Origin: Roseiarcus sp963726105
GTDB taxonomy: Bacteria; Pseudomonadota; Alphaproteobacteria; Rhizobiales; Beijerinckiaceae
Reading direction: 5' to 3'
DNA: 64,000 bases
Assembly: GCA_963726105.1 (NCBI GenBank)
Contig: CAVSBJ010000019.1
Span: forward strand, 248,001 to 312,000
The notes under the pieces are model-generated. The model saw nothing but the letters and a program-made list of their open reading frames with translations, ran no database searches and was not told the DNA's origin. Of this stretch, positions 1 to 8,258 are shown piece after piece. Each line of letters opens with the position of its first letter. Positions within the stretch are counted from its first letter, which is position 1. Made by a program: the position numbers and the translations under genes.

Positions 1-2
1 AG

Positions 3-1022
3 AGCATCTGCGAGCCCGGCGGCGTCTCAATATCCCGGGCCGTCTATGATCAGATCAGCGGAAAGCTTGCTTTCGGTTTCCGAACTCTCGGTCTGCAAAA
101 ATTGAAAAACATCTCCAAGGCGGTCGAGGTATTCGCAATCGACTATACGGACAAAACGGACAACGCCTCTACGCCCGATGACGCGAACGTGGCGCAGACC
201 ATCAAATATTGCCGGGCGCCTGATGGAGTGCGCCTCGCCTATGCGATCTCAGGCAGCGGGCCGATCCTGGTGAAGTCCGGTAACTGGATGAACCATCTTG
301 AATACGATTGGGAAAGCCCGATTTGGCGCCATTTCTTTCGCGGACTGTCGCGCGAACACACACTCATTCGCTACGACGCCAGAGGCAACGGCATGTCTGA
401 TTGGGACGTTGACAGGCTCTCGCTTGATGCCTGGGTGACCGACCTCGAGACAGTCGTCGACGCGGTTGGCGTCGACCGTTTCCCGCTCCTCGGAATATCC
501 CAAGGCGGCGCCGTGGCCGTCGCATATGCGGTGCGGCGCCCCGAACGTGTATCGCACCTTATTTTGTACGGCGCGTTCGCGCTCGGCGGAAAGAAGCGCT
601 CTCCGGCCGAGAAAGAAAGACGCGATGCGATGACGACCTTGATGCGCCTCGGATGGGGCGCGGACAATCCAACCTTTCGGCAAATGTTCACAGGACTTTT
701 CATCCCGGGAGCAACGCATGAGCAGGCGGACATTTTCAACGAGCTGCAACTGAAAACGACTTCTCCCGAGTGTGCCGTTCGCTATTTCGATGCCGTCAAC
801 GATTTCGATATCATCGACCTGCTCTCCAAAGTGAAGGCGCCGACGCTCGTCATGCACGTGCGGGACGACCAGATGGTTCCACTCGAAGCCGGGCGCCAGC
901 TGGCCGGCGGCATCCCCGGCGCCCGCTTCATCGCCTTGCCTGGGCGAAACCATTTGTTCCTGGAGCATGAGCCGGCTTCTGATCGATTCTTCGAAGAGGT
1001 AAGCCTCTTTCTGAAGGGCTGA
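3..1022 (+). CDS. Adenylate/guanylate cyclase-alpha/beta hydrolase fusion (C-terminal part)
   Basis: The reading frame is open from the left edge, so the gene starts outside the window. The first 40 or so codons read like the end of a class III nucleotide cyclase domain (EPGGVSISRAVYDQI, then LGLQKLKNI and VEVFAID). A linker follows, then an alpha/beta hydrolase of about 260 residues with the nucleophile elbow GISQGG (near 499-516), a DDQMVP acid loop and a GRNHLF histidine loop near the end. Cyclase-hydrolase fusions are known in Rhizobiales; the hydrolase may serve as a ligand-sensing or enzymatic module, but its substrate cannot be told. A TTG at 102 could be taken for a start, but it lies inside the cyclase homology. 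No gene follows for about 300 bases. Confidence 0.85.
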   Translation, partial: SICEPGGVSISRAVYDQISGKLAFGFRTLGLQKLKNISKAVEVFAIDYTDKTDNASTPDDANVAQTIKYCRAPDGVRLAYAISGSGPILVKSGNWMNHLEYDWESPIWRHFFRGLSREHTLIRYDARGNGMSDWDVDRLSLDAWVTDLETVVDAVGVDRFPLLGISQGGAVAVAYAVRRPERVSHLILYGAFALGGKKRSPAEKERRDAMTTLMRLGWGADNPTFRQMFTGLFIPGATHEQADIFNELQLKTTSPECAVRYFDAVNDFDIIDLLSKVKAPTLVMHVRDDQMVPLEAGRQLAGGIPGARFIALPGRNHLFLEHEPASDRFFEEVSLFLKG

Positions 1023-1330
1023 TCCAGCGTAGCGCCGCAGGGACAGACTTCCGCGCTGACGTGACCGATTCGGTTCGCTCCCGTCTGCGGCGTCACCGTC
1101 GCGACCAGCGATGTCCGCTTCACGTCAACTCCTGCCGGCCGGAATGCGCAAATACCCGTCATTCGCCGAAGGGTTCGCGAACGGGTGCGATCGAGCCTTT
1201 GCTGCCCTTCAAGATCGGTCCTGTGAACGGGCGGGTACGCGCGAGAAGGCGGTCTTCGGCTGAACGCCTAGATTGCGGCAAAGCGGTCGTTTTCGTACGA
1301 GCGGCGGGGTCGACCGCTTCGACGGCGAGC

Positions 1331-1435
1331 TCATTCATCTCGCTTCTTGCGCAGCAGATGATCGTCGGGCACATGCCGCTCAACACTGAAGCCGTAGAAC
1401 AGCGCCTCCTGCATCACCCGCCGCTCCCCCATCAT
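1331..1435 (-). pseudogene. Transposase N-terminal fragment (IS1182/IS5-like)
   Basis: A 34-codon frame on the minus strand begins MMGERRVMQEALFYGFSVER and continues with HVPDDHLLR before a stop. This is the typical opening of IS1182/IS5-like DDE transposases of Rhizobiales, in which HLLR is normally followed by a helix and several hundred residues of catalytic domain. Everything after about residue 30 is missing and no terminal inverted repeats were found, so this is a remnant. It sits in a 1.4 kb stretch without intact genes, next to other decayed sequence. Confidence 0.6.
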
Positions 1436-1659
1436 CGACCGAATCTCCCGCGCGCAGAAGAAGAGAATCAGCGACCAGCGCCTCAATCAAGCGGAGTTTT
1501 TCAACGCAATCCGTCGAGTCCAGCCGTCCGATGGCGTTGCACCGGCGTGGTGGCAAAGACAGGCTGTACGATGGGGACAAACCCACCTTCTGGTTCCGCT
1601 AGCTGGAAATCCGCGGCCCCGCATCGCCGGCCCTCAGCCTCGGTTTCGCGCCCCAAGCG

Positions 1660-1706
1660 TTACGGATAAAAAGGCGTAACCCGGGATTACGCTATGATAT
1701 CCGTAA
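1660..1706. repeat. Nested perfect inverted repeat (47 bp)
   Basis: The arrangement is TTACGGATA - 5 bases - GCGTAA - 7 bases - TTACGC - 5 bases - TATCCGTAA. Both pairs of arms match perfectly and both 5-base spacers are symmetric in position. The motif CGTAA(C/T) thus appears four times in alternating orientation. The right arm ends on the A of an ATG just upstream of the cysteine-cluster gene. It could be an operator for a multimeric repressor, or a tyrosine-recombinase core (two 6-base half sites around a 7-base crossover) with outer binding sites. The function is unknown. Confidence 0.8.
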
Positions 1707-1709
1707 TGC

Positions 1710-2141
1710 ATGCAGTGCAAGCTCTGCCACCTAGAGATGGAGTCCTTCGATCCTATTTACCGGGTGTACGGATACAGTGGGCGGAGCGGCGGCAGCCTCC
1801 GTGCCGAGTGTTGCAGCGAGTGCCGTGCAGCCAAATATCTCTAGGTCGATTGGCATGATCCCCGGCCATGCGAGAGATGCGGCCGGCCTGTCATCCACAA
1901 TCTTTGGGGCCGAAAACTCCCGAAGCTTATTGCCTGCAGCGATCAATGTCGCCTCGCGGTCTATCGCGCGATCGGAAGGGCGCGGCGGCCTGCCAGGGCT
2001 CGACCCCGTGCCCTATGCAGCTCGTCCTTTATGCCGACGCGAAGCGACGCCCGCTATTGCTCGACGGCCTGTAAGCAGAAGGCATGGCGAGGGGCGCGGG
2101 CTAGGCCTGGCGCGGCGCTTGCCCGCGAGATTGAGGTGTGA
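1710..2141 (+). pseudogene. Cysteine-cluster (zinc-binding) hypothetical protein, broken by an in-frame TAG
   Basis: The frame starts with an ATG (MQCKLCHLEM) and contains successive paired cysteines: CKLC, ECCSEC, CERCGRPV, ACSDQC, then SDARYCSTACKQKAWR near the C-terminus. The last block (aromatic or Pro, Arg, DARYCS, AC-QKA-R) is typical of small zinc-binding hypothetical proteins of alphaproteobacteria. A TAG at 1842-1844 interrupts the frame after residue 44, and downstream cysteine pairs continue in the same frame to a TGA at 2139-2141, so a single nonsense change is the simplest reading. The 47-bp nested palindrome lies directly before the start. It may be a mobile-element cargo gene that has decayed. 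Confidence 0.5.
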
Positions 2142-2369
2142 AAGACCGCAACCAGCGGAGTGTAGATAGAAGCGCCGAAAGTGCCGCGATAAAAGGGTAA
2201 CATGACGCAGAACAAGAGCCCGACAGGCGATCTACCTATATGATACCCGGAAGGCGGCAACCAATTGATGGTTTCACATGAGATATTGATACTATTAATG
2301 AAACTTCACGAGCAATGAGTAAGACTTCTCCCCGAGGGAGAATGGGTTTCCGGCCGTCGAAGTGGATTC
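2142..2369. other. Gene-free spacer
   Basis: No coding frame could be supported. The region contains a short AT-rich stretch (2260-2320) and a partial copy of the CTTCTCCC palindromic element at about 2325-2342, in front of a full copy. Confidence 0.4.
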
Positions 2370-2420
2370 CCTTCTCCCACAGGGAGAAGGTGGCCCGAAG
2401 GGCCGGATGAGGGTGCGGGG
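2370..2420. repeat. Intergenic palindromic repeat, copy 1 (CCTTCTCCC type)
   Basis: Hairpin CTTCTCCC...GGGAGAAGG followed by a second hairpin GGCCCGAAGGGCC and the tail GGATGAGGG. The same element occurs twice more in this window (57684-57735, and inverted at 57787-57838). Elements of this look are widespread in Rhizobiales intergenic regions. This copy lies just downstream of coaD and may also act as its transcript end. Confidence 0.8.
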
Positions 2421-2429
2421 CGCAACTCT

Positions 2430-2933
2430 TTAGGAGCGCCTTGCGAACTTCGCTTTCAGCGCCTTGATGACATTGGGAGGCGCGAAGGCGGAGGCGTCGC
2501 CGCCCATGGATGCGATCTGCCGCACCAAAGTCGCGGTGATCGGCCTGACAGGCGAAGATGCTGGGAGAAAGACGGTTCGCAAGTCCGGCGCCATCGCGCC
2601 GTTCATGCCGGCCATCTGCATCTCGTAGTCGAAATCCGTTCCGTCGCGCAGGCCTCGGAAGATCAGCGTCGCGCCGGCTTTACGCGCGGCCTCGATGGCG
2701 AGGCCGGTGAATTCGACGACGTCGAGTTCGCATTCCGCCTTGGCCATGATCGGCGCGGCCGCCTCGCGGATGAGTTTCAGCCGCTCGTCGACCGTGAACA
2801 GGGCCGCCTTGTTGGGATTGGAGCCGACGCCGAGAACCAGCCGGTCGCAGAGCGCCGCCGCATGCTCGATCACGTCCAGGTGCCCGTTGGTCATCGGGTC
2901 GAACGAGCCAGAGAAGAAGCCGACGCGGGTCAT
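2430..2933 (-). CDS. coaD: Phosphopantetheine adenylyltransferase
   Basis: Transfers AMP from ATP to 4'-phosphopantetheine, the penultimate step of coenzyme A synthesis, in the cytosol. The 167-residue protein has the nucleotidyltransferase signature right at its N-terminus (GFFSGSFDPMTNGHLDVI, with the T-x-G-H ATP motif), then LGVGSNPNK, FRGLRDGTDFDYE and the C-terminal ATLVRQIA block. The ATG at 2933 was chosen because the family begins M-x-R-V-G; the frame extends upstream but that part has no homology. The usual family length is about 160. It is a single gene with no operon partner here. Confidence 0.95.
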   Translation of the reverse strand: MTRVGFFSGSFDPMTNGHLDVIEHAAALCDRLVLGVGSNPNKAALFTVDERLKLIREAAAPIMAKAECELDVVEFTGLAIEAARKAGATLIFRGLRDGTDFDYEMQMAGMNGAMAPDLRTVFLPASSPVRPITATLVRQIASMGGDASAFAPPNVIKALKAKFARRS

Positions 2934-3129
2934 CGCGCAAGCGTTAGCTTGGGCGGAGGGTGGCGGCAAGCGGACTTCCGTCGTCCATACGCGCAAGACC
3001 CGCATTGAGTCGGACGCGGGTTTCGGACTAAATCGAGGTCCGCATGCCCTGCTTGATTGTCAGGATGCGGTCCCATCCTGCGATTAAGCTTGCGTCCAAC
3101 AGCACCGAACGCCGAGAGACGTTTCCAAC

Positions 3130-3426
3130 ATGCCGATCGTTAGCGCCAAGGTTCCGACCGCCAACGCCTCTAAATATATGCAGCAGCTTTGCAAGCACTG
3201 GAGCCACAAGCTCGAAGTCGACCTCTCCGATGAGAAGGGCGTGGTCAGGTTTCCCGACGCGGTCGTCGCGCTTGAGGCGCGTCCCGATGACCTGTGGGTG
3301 ACGATCGACGCTCAAGCGAAAGAGACGGTCGAGCGCATGAAAGGCGTCGTCGGCTCGCACCTCGACCGGTTCGCCTTCCGCGAGGCGCCGCTGAAGTTCG
3401 AGTGGTCGGAACCGGAGGTGATTTGA
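3130..3426 (+). CDS. DUF2218 domain protein
   Basis: A 98-residue cytosolic protein that matches the DUF2218 family over its whole length: N-terminal block with KYMQQLCKHWSHK, a central FPDAVVALEA strand, then DLDRF-like helix (VVGSHLDRFAFRE) and a C-terminal LKFEW. The family is often found near siderophore or iron-related genes in other bacteria, but nothing of that sort is seen here. No clear Shine-Dalgarno precedes the ATG. The function is unknown. Confidence 0.85.
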   Translation: MPIVSAKVPTANASKYMQQLCKHWSHKLEVDLSDEKGVVRFPDAVVALEARPDDLWVTIDAQAKETVERMKGVVGSHLDRFAFREAPLKFEWSEPEVI

Positions 3427-3437
3427 AGAGAGCGGAT

Positions 3438-3573
3438 CGTCATTGCGAGGCGCGGGGGTGTGGGAGGACGCCCGTCCTTCCGGAAGGGCTATGCCGAAGC
3501 CGTCCAGAGATCGTAGAGCGCCGCGCTTCATCTCTGGATCGCCGCGTCACCCTCGGGCCTCCTCGCGATGACG
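3438..3573. repeat. Intergenic inverted repeat (CGTCATTGCGAGG type)
   Basis: The left arm CGTCATTGCGAGG (3438-3450) pairs with CCTCGCGATGACG (3561-3573), one mismatch in 13. Between them lie GAAGCCGTCCAGAG and its near complement CTCTGGATCGCC. This is the familiar CGTCATTGCGAGC-type long palindromic repeat of alphaproteobacteria. It lies between DUF2218 and osmC-like genes. Confidence 0.75.
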
Positions 3574-3616
3574 ACGAACTTCAGGCTTTCACGGATTTGA
3601 GAGGAGACGAAGCACA

Positions 3617-4126
3617 ATGAACGGCGACGAACTGCGCGCCATCCAGGCGCCGCTCAAGGAACGCTACCGCGGCGACGACAAGGCTGGGCTCATCACGCTC
3701 ACGGCCCATGGCGCGCTCGATTCCGAAGGCATCGCCTGCAGGGTCGAGACGGGGCGCGCGCTCGCCGTCGCCGGGCTTCATCCGGCGACCGGGGGAAGCG
3801 GCGCCGAGCTCTGCTCCGGCGACATGCTGCTCGAGGCGCTGGTTGCTTGCGCCGGCGTGACGCTGAAGGCGGTCGCGACGTCGATGGGGATCGAGCTGCG
3901 CTCGGGCAAAGTGGCGGCGGAAGGCGATCTCGACTTTCGCGGCACGCTTGGCGTCGACAAGCGGGCGCCGGTCGGGTTCACCGACATTCGCCTCAAGTTC
4001 GAGCTCGATACCGACGCGTCGCGGGACCAGCTCGACAGCCTGCTGAAGCTCACCGAGCGCTATTGCGTCGTCCTGCAATCGTTGCGGCATTCGCCGAAAA
4101 CGGAAGCGACGCTGATACGGGCGTAG
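3617..4126 (+). CDS. OsmC family protein
   Basis: OsmC/Ohr-fold protein of 169 residues, a family of thiol-dependent hydroperoxide reductases and related proteins. It has the two conserved cysteine contexts: EALVACAGVTL in the central helix and ERYCVVLQSL near the C-terminus. An additional cysteine precedes the helix (ELCSGD). The N-terminal part carries an insert relative to compact Ohr proteins, so it belongs to the broader OsmC group, and peroxidase activity is only inferred. The ATG follows a purine-rich stretch (GAGGAGACGAAGC). It stands alone between a repeat element and an oxygenase gene. Confidence 0.88.
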   Translation: MNGDELRAIQAPLKERYRGDDKAGLITLTAHGALDSEGIACRVETGRALAVAGLHPATGGSGAELCSGDMLLEALVACAGVTLKAVATSMGIELRSGKVAAEGDLDFRGTLGVDKRAPVGFTDIRLKFELDTDASRDQLDSLLKLTERYCVVLQSLRHSPKTEATLIRA

Positions 4127-4322
4127 GCGCGGATCGAGAATGGCTCTCGTTTGTCCAGCCAAACGCGACTAGAAATTCGATGCGGCAAGCTCCGGATTGT
4201 TGGCGCCCAGCATGACGAACGTCCTTGACGCATGGCGGCGCTCGGTTTGATGGTTGGCGAAACGCGCCGGCGTTCGGAATCACCCGCCGCGCGCGATCCC
4301 TCCCGGTCGAGGACGGAAATCC

Positions 4323-5567
4323 ATGGACGCGCGCGACGACATGCTGGGACGGCTGAGGGGTCGCCGCGAAGGCTTCACCCTGCCGCAGCCTTTCTACATC
4401 GACCCGGACTACTTCCGGCTCGACATGGAGATGATCTGGTACAGGGACTGGCTGTTCGTCGGGCACGATTGCGAACTCACGCCCGGCTCTTTTCTGACCG
4501 TTCAGATCGGCGATTATTCGGTGATCCTGGTCCGCGATCTCAAGGGAACGATCCGCGCGTTTCACAACACCTGCCGGCATCGCGGCAGCCGGATCTGCGC
4601 GACCGAGAAGGGCGCGGCCGTGCGGCTCGTCTGCCCCTATCACCAATGGAGCTACGATCTTGACGGGCGCCTCCTGTTCGCTCGCCAGGTCGCCGAGGGT
4701 TTCGATAAATCGGCCTACGGGCTGAAAGCCGTCGCCTGCGAGAGCGTGGCCGGATATCTGTTCCTCTGCCTGGCCGAGACGCCGCCGGATTTCACGTCCT
4801 TCCGCAAGATGATGGAGCCTTATTTCGCGCCGCATCGCCTTGCCGAAGCGAAGGTCGTGCACGAGAGCACGATCGTCGAGCGAGGCAACTGGAAGCTCGT
4901 CTGGGAGAACAATCGCGAGTGCTACCACTGCCAGGCGAATCATCCGGAGCTCTGCAAGACCTTCCCGGAAGCGCCGAGCGCGACCGGAATCCAGAGCGCC
5001 GAGCAGGACCCTGAGATGCTGGAGCATTGGGCGCGGCTGGAAGCGGCCGGGCTTCCCGCCCGCTTCCGCATCGACCCCATGGGCCAGTTCCGCGCGACGA
5101 GAACGCCGCTCTTGCCGAATGTTGAGAGCTATACGCTGACGGGCAAGCGCGCGGTGCGAAGAAACCTGTCTGATGAGGTCTCGGCCGAGCGCATCGGCTC
5201 GCTCATGCTCTATCACTATCCGACGATCTGGAACCACGTGCTGATCGACCACGCCGTGACCTTCCGCGTGCTGCCGATCAGCGCCACCGAGACGGCCGTC
5301 ACCACGAAATGGCTTGTCCACAAGGACGCGGTCGAGGGCGAGGACTATGACCTCGAGGAGCTCACCCACGTCTGGACGGAGACCAACAACCAGGATCGCC
5401 GGATCGTCGAGGAGAACGCGCGTGGGCTCCGCTCCCCCGCCTACGAGCCCGGTCCTTATTCAACAGTTCACGAGGGCGGCGTCATCCAGTTCGTCGACTG
5501 GTATGTCCGCACGATCGAACCGCGGCTCATTGGCGAAACGCGCACGCCCTTGAGCCTTGCCTCATGA
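4323..5567 (+). CDS. Rieske non-heme iron oxygenase, alpha subunit (GbcA/demethylase-like)
   Basis: Aromatic-ring-hydroxylating-dioxygenase-type oxygenase of 414 residues. The Rieske [2Fe-2S] ligands are C84-x-H86 and C104-x2-H107 (NTCRHRGSR and CPYHQWS). The mononuclear iron site is in NNRECYHCQANH, followed by the catalytic domain. The C-terminal HEGGVIQFVDWY block resembles glycine-betaine and stachydrine demethylase alpha subunits more than dioxygenases of aromatic rings, so an N-demethylase or monooxygenase role is my guess. No reductase gene is next to it, so electrons must come from a protein coded elsewhere. The ATG at 4323 was chosen over an upstream in-frame start at 4254 because the preceding codons look non-coding. 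Confidence 0.85.
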   Translation: MDARDDMLGRLRGRREGFTLPQPFYIDPDYFRLDMEMIWYRDWLFVGHDCELTPGSFLTVQIGDYSVILVRDLKGTIRAFHNTCRHRGSRICATEKGAAVRLVCPYHQWSYDLDGRLLFARQVAEGFDKSAYGLKAVACESVAGYLFLCLAETPPDFTSFRKMMEPYFAPHRLAEAKVVHESTIVERGNWKLVWENNRECYHCQANHPELCKTFPEAPSATGIQSAEQDPEMLEHWARLEAAGLPARFRIDPMGQFRATRTPLLPNVESYTLTGKRAVRRNLSDEVSAERIGSLMLYHYPTIWNHVLIDHAVTFRVLPISATETAVTTKWLVHKDAVEGEDYDLEELTHVWTETNNQDRRIVEENARGLRSPAYEPGPYSTVHEGGVIQFVDWYVRTIEPRLIGETRTPLSLAS

Positions 5568-5684
5568 TGATCGCCTTCGCTCTGCGTGCGGGCGTTCGCC
5601 GAAAACCGAGGCGGTGATAAGGGTCGCACGGCGGCGCTGGACCGAGGCCGGTTGGCGGCGCCCTCGCGCGGGAGCGCATGCGCC

Positions 5685-6302
5685 ATGTTGCTTCACGCTC
5701 TGTACCTCGTCGCCATTGTCGTCGAGGCGATGACGGAGGCGCTGGCGGCAGGCCGGCGCAGCATGGACTGGGTCGGCGTCTGCCTGCTCGGCAGCGTGAC
5801 GGCGCTTGGCGGCGGCTCGATGCGCGACATCCTGCTCGGGCACTATCCGCTCTCGTGGGTGGCGCATCCCTATTATCTCCTGGTGACCGCCGGCGCGGCG
5901 CTGTTCACCATCGCGATCGCGCGCATCGTGCATCGGCTGCGCAATGTCTTTCTCGTTCTCGACGCGATCGGGCTTGCCCTCTTCACCGTGATCGGCTGCA
6001 ACGTCGCGCTCGATCTCGATCTGCCGTTTCTCATTGTCATCATGTCCGGCATGATCACCGGCTGTGTCGGCGGCGTGTTGCGCGACGTCCTCTGCAACGA
6101 CGTCCCGCTGCTCTTTCGCAGCGAGCTCGACGCCAGCGTCTCGGCGGTCGCGGGCGCGCTCTATGTCGGCGGCCTTCGCGCCGGGCTGCCGCACGATCCG
6201 GTGATGGTCGTCGCGATGGCGGCGGGACTGGCGCTGCGCCTGCTCGCGCTCCGCTACGGCTGGAACATGCCGAAATTCGTCTACACGCGCGATCTGCACT
6301 AG
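5685..6302 (+). CDS. Trimeric intracellular cation channel (TRIC/UPF0126) family membrane protein
   Basis: A 205-residue inner-membrane protein with two homologous three-helix halves, each with a conserved GG-x-RD signature: GGGSMRDILLG in the first half and GGVLRDVLCNDVP in the second. Seven hydrophobic segments can be counted. Bacterial TRIC homologues form K+-permeable trimers; the physiological role in bacteria is unclear. The start ATG at 5685 begins directly with the first membrane helix (MLLHALYLVAIVVEAM). The stop overlaps the stop of the convergent decarboxylase gene by four bases. Confidence 0.88.
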   Translation: MLLHALYLVAIVVEAMTEALAAGRRSMDWVGVCLLGSVTALGGGSMRDILLGHYPLSWVAHPYYLLVTAGAALFTIAIARIVHRLRNVFLVLDAIGLALFTVIGCNVALDLDLPFLIVIMSGMITGCVGGVLRDVLCNDVPLLFRSELDASVSAVAGALYVGGLRAGLPHDPVMVVAMAAGLALRLLALRYGWNMPKFVYTRDLH

Positions 6303-7936
6303 CCGATCGGGATCTCGATCAGCGATGGACCCTCGCGCTTGAGCGCGCGCCCAATCGCCGCGCCGATCGCGTCGCGATCGTCCGCACGCTCAGCCGACAC
6401 GCCCATCGAGACGCTAAGCGCCTGGAAGTCGATCGCGGGATCGACGACATCCATGCCGACGAACCGGCCCGCCTTGGCGTTGGCGTAGCCGAGCGACCTG
6501 GCGACGTTCTGCAACACGCCGTAGCGGCGGTTGTTGAAGATGACGAAGATCGTCCGCGTCTTGTTATGCGCGGCGCTCCACAAGGCCTGCGGCGAATACA
6601 TCGCTCCGCCGTCGCCGACGAAGGCGACGACCCAGCCCTTTGTCGCAAGCGACGCGCCAACCGCCGCCGGCATGCTGCAGCCGAGCACGCCGCCGCGCGC
6701 GAAGAAGTAGCGCCCCGGCTCCGTTGTCATGAGATCCTGGACGCGGCCAAAGGTGGCGGCGGAATCGTTGGCGATGATCGCGTCCTCAGGCAGCGCGTCG
6801 AGGGCCGCGAGCACGGCGGCGTCGGCGCTGAGAGGCCCGCTCGCGCGTTCCGCCAGAATAGCCTTGCGCGCCGCTTCCCTTGCCTCGCGCCGGTGAGCGC
6901 CCCGCGCGGCGAGCCGCGTCGCGACCTTCTTCTTGTCGACCCGTTCCGCGAGGCGTTGGGCGACCGCGGCGAGCGTCTGGCTGATGTCGCCGAGGAGCGC
7001 CATGTTTGCGGCGTGTTCGCGTCCGAACGCCTCCGGATTGTCCGCGATATGGAGCACGGCGATCCCTTCGGGCACCGGCTCGGCTTCGCGATAAGGGTAG
7101 GCCACGAACGCGCGTCCGCCGACGAGGACGATCGCTTGCGCGGATTGGAGGTGAGCGCGCATGTCTGCGAAGTCCGGCTTCAACACGCCAGCCCAGCAGG
7201 GATGGTGCGACGGAAACGCCGTGCGCGAGGTGAGCTGCGTGCCCCAGACTGGAAAGCCGCCGGCCTCGGCGAAGGCGACGAGGCCGGCGCTCGCCGCTGC
7301 CGGCAAATCGTCGCCGAGCAGGACGACGACCCGATCGGGATCGAGAGCCGCCAGCGTCTCGGCCAGCTGCGCCGCGTCTGGCGAAGGTCCGAGCCGCGGC
7401 GGCGAAGAAGCCGGCGGCGTCGGATGATTCACGTCCTGGTCGAGGATGTCCATCGGCAGCGACAGGAACACCGGCCCGCATGGCGGCGTGCGCGCAAGAC
7501 TGAAGGCGCGGCGGAGCGCTGGGCCGACATCGTCGCCGCGCCGCAACTCCTTCGCCCATTTCGTCACCGGCGCGGCGAGCGCGACAAGGTCGCCCGAAAG
7601 CCACGGCTCGGTCATGAGGTGCCTTGTGTCCTGCTGGCCGGCGGTTACGACAAGCGGTGTCTCGCTCGCCTTCGAGGCGACCAGCACGCCCATGGCGTTG
7701 CCGAGGCCGCCCATCGCATGCAGGTTGACGAAGGCGGTCCGGCCTGTGGCGAGCGCCCAGCCGTCGGCCATGCCGACGGCGGTCGCTTCCTGAAGGCCGA
7801 GCACGTAGCGAATGTCCGGCGCGTCGACGAGCGCGTCCATGAGCGGCATCTCGGTCGAGCCCGGATTGCCGAACACGTGAGTGATCCCCTCATCGCGCAG
7901 GATGTCGATGAGAACGTCGCGCGCGCGTCGGGTCAT
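6299..7936 (-). CDS. mdlC: Thiamine-diphosphate enzyme, benzoylformate decarboxylase-like
   Basis: A 545-residue ThDP-dependent decarboxylase of the acetolactate synthase/benzoylformate decarboxylase group. The N-terminal PYR domain begins GNPGSTEMPLM (S27), E50 sits in LGLQEATAVG, and H73 in VNLHAMGG corresponds to the active-site His70 of Pseudomonas MdlC. SHHPCWAG matches the position of its His281. The C-terminal PP domain has GDGGAMYS ... FVIFNN for Mg-ThDP binding. The conserved histidines favour benzoylformate decarboxylase over acetolactate synthase, though the true 2-keto-acid substrate is not provable. The ATG at 7936 begins the homology; the frame continues upstream without it. Confidence 0.85.
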   Translation of the reverse strand: MTRRARDVLIDILRDEGITHVFGNPGSTEMPLMDALVDAPDIRYVLGLQEATAVGMADGWALATGRTAFVNLHAMGGLGNAMGVLVASKASETPLVVTAGQQDTRHLMTEPWLSGDLVALAAPVTKWAKELRRGDDVGPALRRAFSLARTPPCGPVFLSLPMDILDQDVNHPTPPASSPPRLGPSPDAAQLAETLAALDPDRVVVLLGDDLPAAASAGLVAFAEAGGFPVWGTQLTSRTAFPSHHPCWAGVLKPDFADMRAHLQSAQAIVLVGGRAFVAYPYREAEPVPEGIAVLHIADNPEAFGREHAANMALLGDISQTLAAVAQRLAERVDKKKVATRLAARGAHRREAREAARKAILAERASGPLSADAAVLAALDALPEDAIIANDSAATFGRVQDLMTTEPGRYFFARGGVLGCSMPAAVGASLATKGWVVAFVGDGGAMYSPQALWSAAHNKTRTIFVIFNNRRYGVLQNVARSLGYANAKAGRFVGMDVVDPAIDFQALSVSMGVSAERADDRDAIGAAIGRALKREGPSLIEIPIG

Positions 7937-8200
7937 CGGATTTTCACCTCTGTTCGCCTCGCATCCTACATCAGTTCGGCACGGCGGGAATGCGAGGCAC
8001 GGCGGGACGCCACGGCGAGGACCGACCTTGCATGAGCCGCGCCCGGCTGCCGGGTCAGGCCATCCCATTCGGCGGCGAAACTCGGGTTCGGCTGGGTGTC
8101 CGTACCGATCGCCAGAAAATCCGGCTTCAGGCGATTGAGAGATCGAATCGAGACCGCGTCGCTCCAGCACGGGAGCGATTCAGGCGGTGACGACAATTGC

Positions 8201-8229
8201 TTGCGGAAAAACAGAATATCAGGTATAGT
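8201..8229 (+). promoter_or_regulatory. Sigma-70-like promoter
   Basis: TTGCGG (8201-8206) and TATAGT (8224-8229) are separated by 17 bases, in front of the helix-turn-helix gene at 8259. Transcription would start near 8236, leaving a short leader. Confidence 0.5.
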
Positions 8230-8258
8230 GGGTCCGAATTGAAAAAAGCGTGGAGTCC

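Noticed and set aside
1061..1669. A plus-strand frame of about 200 codons
   Set aside because: Low-complexity Arg/Ser/Pro-rich translation; the minus strand carries the transposase fragment instead.
5678..8035. A very long open frame on the plus strand across the channel and decarboxylase genes
   Set aside because: Arg/Ala/Gly-rich shadow of real genes in GC-rich DNA; no homology and it runs through two well-supported genes.
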